From: an uncultured bacterium
GTDB lineage: Bacteria; Verrucomicrobiota; Lentisphaeria; Victivallales; UBA1829
DNA length: 43,578 nucleotides
Assembly (NCBI GenBank): GCA_900548385.1
Contig: URKJ01000043.1
Span: forward strand, 1 to 43,578
Direction: 5' to 3'
Shown: positions 27,352-35,096 of the stretch, piece after piece
Numbering within the stretch: the first letter of the stretch is position 1
Layout: each line of letters begins with the position of its first letter
The notes under the pieces: generated by a model
Database searches by the model: none
Seen by the model: only the letters and a program-made list of their open reading frames with translations
Told to the model about the DNA's origin: nothing
Made by a program: the position numbers and the translations under genes

Positions 27352-27398
27352 ATGACGGAAACAGCTGTCAACAATTCTGCAGGGGTAAGACGGTTTTC
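27352..27398 (+). pseudogene. Possible 5' remnant of a divergent gene
   Basis: On the plus strand an ideal ribosome site (AAAGGAG at 27338-27344) stands 7 bases before an ATG at 27352. About 15 codons follow before the sequence runs antisense into the 3' end of the second GntR-SBP gene at 27399. The frame stays open to 27678, but that part is only antisense to a real gene. The preserved start region suggests a gene that was cut off when the regulator was duplicated. The product cannot be recognised. Confidence 0.3.
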
Positions 27399-28730
27399 TT
27401 ATGTCTCTGAGAGTTCTTCTTTTTTGACGATCAGGAATACGCGAACCGCCTGTGCCAGTTCCTCCAGCGATTGTTTCAACGGGAGTTCCCCGTTGTTGAT
27501 GATCCGGCGGATGCCGCCCTGGATCAGCCTTGTCAGTTCGGGAGAGTCCAGATTGTATTCCGCTGACATGGATTCCATTTCCGTGAGAAACAGTATGTCG
27601 CGCGGATCGGAGATGTCGATGGATTTCTGCGCGGAGCTTTTGCGGATCGGGATACCGTATTTTTCCGCTGCGATGTAATCCTGCACTTCTTCGGAGAGCA
27701 TGAAGCGCAGAAACTTCATGGCAAGTTCGCGGTCGACGCATTCTTTGCGTATGCAAAGCAGATCGGTGGATTGCGCCATGCGGTTCGCTCCGCCGGGGAT
27801 ATGCGGGAGGGGAAGAACCTGCCATTCCTCCATTCCGGTATGGTGAATCAGATTCAGCAATTCGCGGTCGCCGAGCATGAAAGCAAGTTTTCCGTTGCAG
27901 AAACCGTTTCCCCATTGCCGGGAAGTGTATCCCGGAAGCAGCCGCCGCAGTGCGCGGACCGCTTCAATGCCCCGAATTGTTTCCGGAGAATCGATCCGAA
28001 CCGGATTTTCCGCGTTGGGTTCGACCAGTGCTCCGCCGCTGCGGAAGACAAAATTCATCCAGAAAAACGGGAGTTGGGAGTAATTCAGCAGATTTTCCGG
28101 TGGAAAGACTTCTTTCAGCTGTTTCAAAATGGAAAGAAACTCGTCAAATGTCCAGTCGGCGCCCGGCATTTTGAGTCCGGCTTTCCGCAGATAAGCGGGA
28201 TTGCAGAACATCACGCGCGGCGAGAAGATAAACGGGATCCCGCGAATGGATCCGCCGGATTCCCGGAATCCCCGGAACGGCGCACTGAAAAATTCTTCTC
28301 CCTCCCCGAAAATCGAGTGGAAAAACGGTGCAAGATCCAGGTATTCATCCCGGTACTGCTGAACGTGCAGGGTGGTTCGCAATTCAAACATTCCGCGTGA
28401 AAATCCGGTGCTGAGCCGGAGATCCGGAAGTCTTTTCTGAAGGAGTTCCCGGAATCCGGAAACCCATGGACGGCAGGGATCGAAGAGAACCAGATTTCCC
28501 GGCAGCAAACCGTCGCGCCAGTTTTCCCGCACGATGCTTCCCTGACGGTTGACGCAATGGAGAATCCCCGCCTGGGCAAGCGTGGTGACTGCGTGCTGAA
28601 TCATGGCGAACGAGGCGTCCACCGTTTTTTCGATCTTCCGTGCGGACGGAATCGTTTCACCTGAACGGTATTCTCCGGATTCCAGCCGGTCGAGAATATA
28701 ATCGCATACCTGTGATATTTTATCTTTCAT
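27399..28730 (-). CDS. GntR DNA-binding domain fused to ABC-type solute-binding-protein domain, second copy
   Basis: A 443-residue paralogue of the neighbour to the left with the same architecture: winged helix 1-67 (I-P-S-A-R-K-I-E-K-T-V-D-A-S-F), then a family-1 solute-binding domain (V-M-F-C-N-P-A-Y-L-R-K-A-G; R-F-M-L-S-E-E-V-Q-D-Y). No signal peptide is present, so it acts in the cytoplasm. A segment of about 45 residues near the C-terminus is almost identical in both proteins, while the ligand-binding middle differs more, as expected if they sense different sugars. It has its own promoter with the shared operator and is separated from the LexA-like gene by a divergent intergenic region. 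Confidence 0.82.
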   Translation of the reverse strand: MKDKISQVCDYILDRLESGEYRSGETIPSARKIEKTVDASFAMIQHAVTTLAQAGILHCVNRQGSIVRENWRDGLLPGNLVLFDPCRPWVSGFRELLQKRLPDLRLSTGFSRGMFELRTTLHVQQYRDEYLDLAPFFHSIFGEGEEFFSAPFRGFRESGGSIRGIPFIFSPRVMFCNPAYLRKAGLKMPGADWTFDEFLSILKQLKEVFPPENLLNYSQLPFFWMNFVFRSGGALVEPNAENPVRIDSPETIRGIEAVRALRRLLPGYTSRQWGNGFCNGKLAFMLGDRELLNLIHHTGMEEWQVLPLPHIPGGANRMAQSTDLLCIRKECVDRELAMKFLRFMLSEEVQDYIAAEKYGIPIRKSSAQKSIDISDPRDILFLTEMESMSAEYNLDSPELTRLIQGGIRRIINNGELPLKQSLEELAQAVRVFLIVKKEELSET

Positions 28731-28753
28731 CTCTTCCCCGTGTTTCTGCTGTC

Positions 28754-28785
28754 ATTATACGACATGTTTCTGATTATATCAAGAG
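28754..28785 (-). promoter_or_regulatory. Promoter of the second GntR-SBP gene with overlapping operator (copy 2)
   Basis: Minus-strand TTGATA (28777-28782), 17 bases, TATAAT (28754-28759). The 16 bases 28770-28785 are identical to 27117-27132, placing the same palindromic element over the -35 box. Confidence 0.75.
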
Positions 28786-28872
28786 AGACGGGTAAAAAAA
28801 GAAAAAAATTTTTCAAGATAGGGGAAAATTACGCTTAATTTAAAAAAATATGAAAAAAATAAAAAAATCCGC

Positions 28873-28900
28873 TTGTATTCTGAAAAAATGCGGATAATGT
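28873..28900 (+). promoter_or_regulatory. Weak promoter candidate for the LexA-like gene
   Basis: TTGTAT (28873-28878) is followed after 16 bases by TAATGT (28895-28900). The pair is flanked by an inverted repeat ATCCGC (28867-28872) and GCGGAT (28890-28895). The upstream sequence is extremely A-rich. This is the best candidate seen, but the match is poor. Confidence 0.3.
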
Positions 28901-28944
28901 AAGTCTTTAGAAACCGTAAAGGTCCTTCATACAGCAGGGGGCTG

Positions 28945-28989
28945 TATCAAGGGGGGAAAAAATAAGTATATCAAAGGGGGAATACTTAT
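28945..28989 (+). promoter_or_regulatory. Direct and inverted repeats over the ribosome site and start codon of the LexA-like gene
   Basis: TATCAAGGGGGGAA (28945-28958) and TATCAAAGGGGGAA (28969-28982) are direct repeats 24 bases apart. ATAAGTAT (28962-28969) and ATACTTAT (28982-28989) form a perfect 8-bp inverted repeat whose 12-base loop holds the GGGGG ribosome site and whose right arm includes the first two bases of the ATG. It could be the protein's own operator, a translation-blocking hairpin, or both. Confidence 0.6.
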
Positions 28990-29614
28990 GAAGGGACTCA
29001 CGGACAAACAACGTCACATCCTGAACTACATCGAAGATTTCATGAACTCTGTCGGCATGGCTCCGACCGTCTATGAGATTGCAGACCATTTCAAAATCAA
29101 AACGTCGACTGTGTTTGCGCATCTCCGCGCATTGCAGAAGAAAAACTTCCTGAGCAGAAGTTCCAAGGCAAGGAGTATCGCGCTGCTGAAGCCGAGAAAA
29201 AAGCCAAGACATCCGAGCGGACTCCGCGCAATTCCGGTATTCGATGATCTCGGAAACGACCGTTCCATGTACAACGGAACGCACAAAGCTCTCTACTGCG
29301 ACTCCTCGTTATTCGAGAAGACGCTCCATTCGGATTGCAGAACTCTTTATGCGCTCCGTGTTCACGGAACGAACATGGCGCAGCGCGGGATCCTTGACGG
29401 AGACATTGCCATTGTCAAACGTCATCCCGACGAACTCAAAAAAGGCGACATCATCGTTGCTTTGGAAAACGGCGAATCCGCTTTGAAACATTGTCACGGC
29501 TATGCCAACGGCAGGCTTTCTTTCTCCGACGGCGCTTCCGGTATGATCCGGGAATGTTCTCTGAAGGAATTTCCGCTCCGCGGCATCGTGGTCGGTGTTC
29601 AGCGTTCTCTCTGA
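28988..29614 (+). CDS. LexA-like repressor with Asn in place of the catalytic Ser
   Basis: A 208-residue protein laid out like LexA. An N-terminal winged helix (L-T-D-K-Q-R-H-I-L-N-Y-I; A-P-T-V-Y-E-I-A-D-H-F-K-I) is followed by an S24-like domain. LexA has G-x-S-M at the catalytic serine; here it reads V-H-G-T-N-M, so residue 129 is Asn. The partner lysine is kept (K167 in S-A-L-K-H). The usual Ala-Gly cleavage bond aligns with Leu-Gly (about 88-89). Self-cleavage is therefore not expected, and the protein may be a permanent repressor or respond to another signal. It is the only plus-strand gene in the window and ends in a strong terminator. Confidence 0.85.
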   Translation: MKGLTDKQRHILNYIEDFMNSVGMAPTVYEIADHFKIKTSTVFAHLRALQKKNFLSRSSKARSIALLKPRKKPRHPSGLRAIPVFDDLGNDRSMYNGTHKALYCDSSLFEKTLHSDCRTLYALRVHGTNMAQRGILDGDIAIVKRHPDELKKGDIIVALENGESALKHCHGYANGRLSFSDGASGMIRECSLKEFPLRGIVVGVQRSL

Positions 29615-29633
29615 TCCGGCTTCCGCGATTGCA

Positions 29634-29670
29634 GCCCCGTACTCCGCAAGAGTCCGGGGCTTTTCATTTT
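29634..29670 (+). terminator. Intrinsic terminator of the LexA-like gene
   Basis: GCCCCG-T-ACTC pairs with GAGT-C-CGGGGC around the loop CGCAA (29634-29660), followed by TTTTCATTTT. It lies 20 bases past the stop codon. Confidence 0.88.
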
Positions 29671-29689
29671 ACAGTTTCCGCTCCGTTCG

Positions 29690-29709
29690 GCCGCCGCGAT
29701 TCCGGCGGC
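29690..29709. other. GC-rich hairpin between convergent genes
   Basis: GCCGCCG (29690-29696) pairs with CGGCGGC (29703-29709) around a 6-base loop. It lies about 90 bases beyond the stop of the minus-strand GH42-like gene and may help to end its transcript; no U-tract is seen. Confidence 0.4.
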
Positions 29710-29798
29710 GGGAAGAGGATCGGATTACGGATTGACCTTCCGTTTCCGCAGACTCCGCAGAAAAGGCGCTTTTTACCGGTTCCCCGGAGCAGCGGCGG

Positions 29799-32700
29799 TT
29801 ACAGAGCCCGGCCGAAAATCTCCACTTCATCCACACGCCCGCCCTTTTCCGTCGGGAAAAGGAAACGGACCTTGACATAACGTCCGTCCTCCGGTTTCAA
29901 ATTTACGGAAGCGTACTTTTCATTATTCCATTCCAATTTGGAAACAGCGACCGGAGTGCCGAATTTCTTTCCGTCCCTGCCGACGGAAATCTCCAATGCG
30001 CAGGGCGATGTATTCGGATTGACCCGTTTGACAGCCAAGCGAACGATGCGGAAGTCCTTTTTCAAGTCGAACAGTACATCGACACTCCGCATATTGTAAG
30101 CGGCGTGTTTCCTGCCGTTCAAACCGTCCGTCAGCGCCGTTCCATGCTGTCCGTTTTTCTTCGCTCCGGACGGGTCACGAAAGCGTTTGTCCTCCTTTGT
30201 CATGCCCGGATAGGAGTAATCCGCTCCGGTCCGCATGACAAAATGGCGGGCATTGTGCTCCCTGGTCGGATTATCGGTCAGCAGATATTCATAATTGCGG
30301 GGATCCAGCCGCACGGAAATGACCGCGTTTCCGACCGCGATCCGTTTTCCGTCCTGAATGAACTCGGCAACGAGCGGATAAACGAAATTCGGCTTGAAAA
30401 ACCTGCTCTTCTCCGGAACGGTGACGCGGAACGAGTAATCCTCAACGCCGCCTGCGGAAATGTTCCGGATCTCTCTGGAGGATGAAACGTTCCAGTCTCC
30501 GAGTGCGCGCAGCCGCAGAGTTCCCCCGGACAGTCTGCTTCCGGACGGATTCGCCAGGCGGACTTTTACCCGGAATGACTCGCCGGGGGCAACTTCCGCC
30601 GTGTACGGATCGTTTCCGACCGCGTTCTTCACTCCTTCGATTTTGATTCCGAGCAGCGGCGCATAATCGCGGAACAGGCAGAGCACTCCGGCGGTCTTGA
30701 TTTCCGGCATTTCAAAAACGGTACAGCCGTTTTTTCCGGTTCTGAAACTGACCTTCTCGAACCACGCCGATTCCGCAGGTGCCCAGAAAGCGCTTTCGTA
30801 TTTTCCATTCGCGGGAAGTCCGATCTGAAGTTCCGCGGGAGGAAGCGCCTCGTTTGTGGTGCCGGCGATTACGATCAACCGGTTTCCGTCGGGGTCTTCA
30901 AGCGGAGTCTCCACGCGCATTTTATCCGTATTTCCGAGCGGGGAGCGGTATGCGGGAGCAAGCCCGGCGTCTTTCATGCGGTCGCCGAACCAGTCGGAAA
31001 CGACTTTCATCCCGACCGACTCCGGACGCAGTGCCCCCAGGCGGGTGTTGAACCAGAACGCTTTCCCTTTCCCATACGCGTTACGGGTGATCCAGGCGCC
31101 TTTTGCATTCCGGAAGACGTCTTCGCCGTTGACAAGTTCCGCCGTGGTGAGTTCCGCAAGAATTTTGCCGTCGCCGCGGATCACGTTGCCGTACCGGGTA
31201 TTGTACCAGAGGTCGTCGGGCGAAACTTCGATTCCGGTATAAACGCCCTTGAATTTCACTCCGAGCACCTCTGCGAGTCCTCCGGTTTCAAGATGATGTT
31301 CGTTGAAATTGCCGGAGCGCATGTCGGCGAACAGAATTCCGCCCTCCCGGACATACGCGGCGATTGCCCCTGTTTCCTTCGCGCTCAAATGTTCCGCGTT
31401 GACAAGCACGAGTCCCTGATATTTTTTCAGATGCTCCGGCACGAGTTTGCCGTAAGGGATGACATCGACCCAATATCCCGCATCGCGCAGACGGGAATAA
31501 ACGCTGAGCCGGTTGTTCGTGGAATAATCCCACCAGCTGACACCTGTCGGTCCCGACAGCATGACATCCCGCTGGGGCAGAAGCATGGCAAGACGGGGAG
31601 CCTTTTCCGCCGGAGCCGACCGTGCCCAGAATTTTTCAGTCCGGTGAATCATGGAAGCGAACCGGGAAAGATAATAAAATCGGTCGCGGCGGATGCCGTC
31701 CGGATCGGTGAAGCTGAATGTAGCGTAATCGTTGCGCGCGCCGAAATTTCCCATCACGAAGAAGTCGATTCCCCGGAGCCCGTTCGCGGCAAGACGCCAC
31801 GCATATTGTGCGAACTGCCAGCCCGGCCCTGCGTGATTGTTGTTTTCCGCGGAGAAAACGCCGTACCGTCTGCCCGGTTCCGGATTCAGCGGGCGAATGC
31901 AGTTGTAGAAATAATTGATTTCATAAGCGCTGCGGTCTCCGTGCCCGTACTGGTCGATGCCGTACCAGCCCCGGCTGATTTCCCGGGTCAGCTCCGCAAT
32001 CAGTTCGTGATTGACCACGCGGTTCTTTGCGACCGCCTGCATCTCCAGCGAACATTGGGTGTTTTTGGCGATTACCGGCCGTTTCAGGGGATCGGCATTT
32101 TGAATTGCGGAAAAATAATCTTTCAGGAACTCTGCAAAATTTTCTTCGGAGAACCGCCGCCAATCCAGCCAGCCGCCCGGATTTTTGCTGTATTCGGCAA
32201 CTTTCGGCGGAACCGCTTCGTCAAAACTCCGGTATTCGCTTTTCCACGCCCTGTTCAGCATTTCCAGATTGCCTTCATAACTTTTTTCGAGCCATTTCCG
32301 GAACAGGGCAACCGATTCCGGAGAGTAATCCGGAGTCATTTCCCATTCGTTGTCAATTCCCCATAGCAGAATGTTCCGGCTGTCCTTCGCGACCACGCTT
32401 TTCACCGACGCCGCTGCGGCGTCCATAACGTATTGCTTCGTTTTAGGGTCCGTGTAACTCAACCTGTGGTTCCGGGCTGTGCGCCCGTCGTCTCCGACAA
32501 GGTTTTTCAAAGGCCCGTGAGTCTTCGTATTCCGGGAGTGGTACAGGGTATGGGCTGCCCAGATGCAGAAGAAATAAGTTCCGCGGTCGTTTCCCGACGC
32601 TTTGTAATTGCAGGGTTTTCCGGCGGGATATTCATAGCAGGTATGGATGCCCTCGCACAGATTCAGCCCCATGAACGGCAGAATTTCAAATTTCCGGTCG

Positions 32701-32861
32701 CCGAGAACGCCGATCGGGAAAAAGCAAGGGGACGCCTTGAGTTCGGAATCCATCTCAAGCGTATAGGCGTCCGCCCGCTGCAAAGGTTCCGTTTCCTTTG
32801 CCTCCGCGCCCCAGATCACGGCGGAAAACAGAGCGGCAGCCGCAAACAGTTTTTTATTCAT
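29799..32861 (-). CDS. Secreted GH42-like beta-galactosidase family protein
   Basis: A 1020-residue exported enzyme. The signal peptide spans about residues 1-20. The TIM barrel carries L-L-W-G-I-D-N-E-W-E-M with predicted acid/base Glu172, and F-S-A-E-N-N-N with predicted nucleophile Glu339, as in GH42. A trimerisation-like domain follows (Y-V-R-E-G-G-I-L-F-A-D-M), then an NPCBM-associated Ig-like part and a C-terminal discoidin-like sugar-binding domain (about 880-1020). The start at 32861 begins the signal peptide and has AAAGGA upstream; the frame to 32909 would overlap the previous gene. It follows another clan-A hydrolase after 34 bases. Galactan or arabinogalactan side chains are a plausible target. 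Confidence 0.8.
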   Translation of the reverse strand: MNKKLFAAAALFSAVIWGAEAKETEPLQRADAYTLEMDSELKASPCFFPIGVLGDRKFEILPFMGLNLCEGIHTCYEYPAGKPCNYKASGNDRGTYFFCIWAAHTLYHSRNTKTHGPLKNLVGDDGRTARNHRLSYTDPKTKQYVMDAAAASVKSVVAKDSRNILLWGIDNEWEMTPDYSPESVALFRKWLEKSYEGNLEMLNRAWKSEYRSFDEAVPPKVAEYSKNPGGWLDWRRFSEENFAEFLKDYFSAIQNADPLKRPVIAKNTQCSLEMQAVAKNRVVNHELIAELTREISRGWYGIDQYGHGDRSAYEINYFYNCIRPLNPEPGRRYGVFSAENNNHAGPGWQFAQYAWRLAANGLRGIDFFVMGNFGARNDYATFSFTDPDGIRRDRFYYLSRFASMIHRTEKFWARSAPAEKAPRLAMLLPQRDVMLSGPTGVSWWDYSTNNRLSVYSRLRDAGYWVDVIPYGKLVPEHLKKYQGLVLVNAEHLSAKETGAIAAYVREGGILFADMRSGNFNEHHLETGGLAEVLGVKFKGVYTGIEVSPDDLWYNTRYGNVIRGDGKILAELTTAELVNGEDVFRNAKGAWITRNAYGKGKAFWFNTRLGALRPESVGMKVVSDWFGDRMKDAGLAPAYRSPLGNTDKMRVETPLEDPDGNRLIVIAGTTNEALPPAELQIGLPANGKYESAFWAPAESAWFEKVSFRTGKNGCTVFEMPEIKTAGVLCLFRDYAPLLGIKIEGVKNAVGNDPYTAEVAPGESFRVKVRLANPSGSRLSGGTLRLRALGDWNVSSSREIRNISAGGVEDYSFRVTVPEKSRFFKPNFVYPLVAEFIQDGKRIAVGNAVISVRLDPRNYEYLLTDNPTREHNARHFVMRTGADYSYPGMTKEDKRFRDPSGAKKNGQHGTALTDGLNGRKHAAYNMRSVDVLFDLKKDFRIVRLAVKRVNPNTSPCALEISVGRDGKKFGTPVAVSKLEWNNEKYASVNLKPEDGRYVKVRFLFPTEKGGRVDEVEIFGRAL

Positions 32862-32895
32862 GAATACTATTCCTTTCTGAATTTGATTGTATGGA

Positions 32896-35058
32896 TCAGT
32901 CAAGCTCAAGCCCGTAAACGATCAACGGAGCTCCGCTCAAAGTCAAAGAGACGATTCCTTCCCTGACCGGTATTTTCGTTTCCCTTCCAATGGCATCCAC
33001 CGTGCGGACTTCTTTCAGATTGCTTTTGAAGTCATGCGCCCTGTGGGTTTTCCAGTGGTCCACCCACGCTTCCCGATGCACAAAGTCCTTCGTGTTTTTC
33101 GACTGCTGGGTTCCATCGGTCCGGTCGTAGACGATCGCCATTTTCCCGCGCGGCGTCGAATACTCCATTCCGCGGATTTTCGTTCCCGGAATCTCAATAT
33201 TCCTTATGAATTCCGCACCGTCGAGATGTTCCGCCGCGGCGGCGAATCCCATCAGCGAGGGTTTCGGGGAGTTGTCGCGCATCAGCAGACCGTAATCATA
33301 TTCACGGTCTTTCGGATTGATTCCGTTCACGTCGGCCCAGACTCCATTGTGCATCTGATAGAACAGCACGCTGGCGGCCTTTTCCGCCACTCCGAGAGCA
33401 AACGTCAGGAGTACGTTTTCCGCTCCCTGCCGGTAGGAATCCACCCACCAGTTGTTCGGCTGCGTGCAGGCGTAGACCTCGGTCAGATGCAGAGGTTTCT
33501 CTCCGAACTCTGCGATCTGTTTTTTCACGCGCTGAATGGCTCCGCGGTAAAACCAGCCGTTTCCGACGGCATCCGGGGTGCTGTTGCCCCGTCCGGGGTG
33601 CAGGGCAACCCCGTCGATCAGCGGCCACGCCCCGGCTTCCTGAAGCGCACGGACAAATCCGATGTCTCCTCCGGCAAGCCCGACGGAAACCAGCCGGACC
33701 TCATAACCGCGTTTCGCGATTTCCTCTTTCAGCGCTTTCGCCCAGGTGACATAAACAGCGGCACGGCGTTGTTTTTCCTTCATCGGCTTGTTGAAGTTCC
33801 ATTCGTTTCCGAACTCCCATACCGGGTTCCGGCGCTTCTGAAAATCCGCCACCATTTTTTCCACGCGCTTCCCGTCTTTTTCCGGACGGAAAGGAACCGT
33901 CGCGCTGACATTGTTGTGCGCAAACGAAACAATTCCATACTTCGCAGTTTCCCGGTTGTCTCCCTGACGGTAATAGTGAACGCCGATCCGTTTCATCAGC
34001 TTCAGGACGGACGTGCGGTCCGGCTGATCGAAAAAAGCGGCGATCCCGATATTGCTCTTTTCCGGATGCCGGTATTCATGCGGCGGAAGAAGCGCCGCGT
34101 TGGTTCTGGTGAAAAACTCTCTGCCGCCGACTGAAACGGATGCCTCCAGAAAGTAGAGATTACGTTTTTCTCCCGGCAGTTTCAAAACCGTACTTCTGCG
34201 CTCTCCCGGAGCCAGATCAAGCCGGTCTTTCAGATCCAGCACTTTTTTCCCGTCGTAATCGAATGCAAAGACGGTCAGCGGGACCGCTTTCAGAACTTTG
34301 CCGGACGTGTTCGTCACCTCAAGTTTCAGTTCGGGAGTTCCGCTCTCCCATATATGGAAGACTCTGTCGGACGTGATCTGCAGCGCAAGCGGACGCCCGC
34401 CGAATACGGCGGCGGATTCGCAGGCGTTCAAAGACGACGGCACGGAACGGAAAACATATTCCGACTCCCACTCTCCCTCTTTTTCTTTTTTCAGCGGCAG
34501 GTGCTCTGTGGTTCCCGTACACCATGTGTGATTTCCGGGGATTTCAAGCCATAAAGTCTGTTCCGGTCCTCTGAACGGTTTCAGATACCGGTCTTTCTCT
34601 TCATAGGGTACTCCGCCGTTTTTCGCCCGCGTCCAGATACCGGATTTGTAAACCGCACCTTTGGCGATCCCCTTTTGAGGAACCATGATCTGCATGACTC
34701 CGCCAGTCCGCACCTCCTTCGGGGCAGACACTTTATATTTGATCCGAATGCCGCCATCTGTCAGAGAAAAGAGGGAGGAAACCTTTATTTTTCCGTCATG
34801 GTCCTTTACGATCCTGTAATTGACTTTCAGGGTTTCCGGTCCCGTCTTTTCCGCGCTGACGGGCACCGCTTCCGGCGGAGACCAGACAAAGCGGATACGC
34901 TGGAATTTCAACATCGGTTTTCTTTGCGCGTCCAGAATCATGACCCCGTCCCGGTCAAATTTCAGCGTATTGTTTCCGTTCGATACCTCCACGGCGTCCG
35001 CCGCGGATAAAACGGCTGCCATAAAAAATGCAGAAAGAGAGAGTGCGTATGTTTTCAT
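32896..35058 (-). CDS. Secreted clan GH-A glycoside hydrolase
   Basis: A 720-residue exported enzyme with a signal peptide of about 20 residues, an N-terminal beta-sandwich region (to about 320) and a TIM barrel from about 330. W-E-F-G-N-E-W-N gives predicted acid/base Glu419 and H-L-T-E-V-Y-A gives predicted nucleophile Glu527, as in retaining clan-A enzymes such as GH39 or GH5. The family is not certain. The ATG at 35058 starts a clean signal peptide; the open frame reaches a TTG at 35100 that overlaps the pseudopilin stop. It lies 38 bases after the pseudopilin and 34 bases before the GH42-like gene, so the three form an operon under the LacI-type regulator. Confidence 0.76.
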   Translation of the reverse strand: MKTYALSLSAFFMAAVLSAADAVEVSNGNNTLKFDRDGVMILDAQRKPMLKFQRIRFVWSPPEAVPVSAEKTGPETLKVNYRIVKDHDGKIKVSSLFSLTDGGIRIKYKVSAPKEVRTGGVMQIMVPQKGIAKGAVYKSGIWTRAKNGGVPYEEKDRYLKPFRGPEQTLWLEIPGNHTWCTGTTEHLPLKKEKEGEWESEYVFRSVPSSLNACESAAVFGGRPLALQITSDRVFHIWESGTPELKLEVTNTSGKVLKAVPLTVFAFDYDGKKVLDLKDRLDLAPGERRSTVLKLPGEKRNLYFLEASVSVGGREFFTRTNAALLPPHEYRHPEKSNIGIAAFFDQPDRTSVLKLMKRIGVHYYRQGDNRETAKYGIVSFAHNNVSATVPFRPEKDGKRVEKMVADFQKRRNPVWEFGNEWNFNKPMKEKQRRAAVYVTWAKALKEEIAKRGYEVRLVSVGLAGGDIGFVRALQEAGAWPLIDGVALHPGRGNSTPDAVGNGWFYRGAIQRVKKQIAEFGEKPLHLTEVYACTQPNNWWVDSYRQGAENVLLTFALGVAEKAASVLFYQMHNGVWADVNGINPKDREYDYGLLMRDNSPKPSLMGFAAAAEHLDGAEFIRNIEIPGTKIRGMEYSTPRGKMAIVYDRTDGTQQSKNTKDFVHREAWVDHWKTHRAHDFKSNLKEVRTVDAIGRETKIPVREGIVSLTLSGAPLIVYGLELD

Positions 35059-35096
35059 AAAACCTTTTCCGTTCGTATGCAGTAGCTGTAAATATC

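Noticed and set aside
27352..27678. Plus-strand frame of 108 codons with an ideal ribosome site
   Set aside because: Beyond base 27398 it only reads the antisense strand of the second GntR-SBP gene; only the first 15 codons could be genuine, so it is reported as a possible remnant rather than a gene.
28790..28868. A-rich stretch before the LexA-like gene as an origin or phage attachment site
   Set aside because: No repeats, integrase or DnaA-type boxes were seen; it is simply AT-rich promoter DNA.
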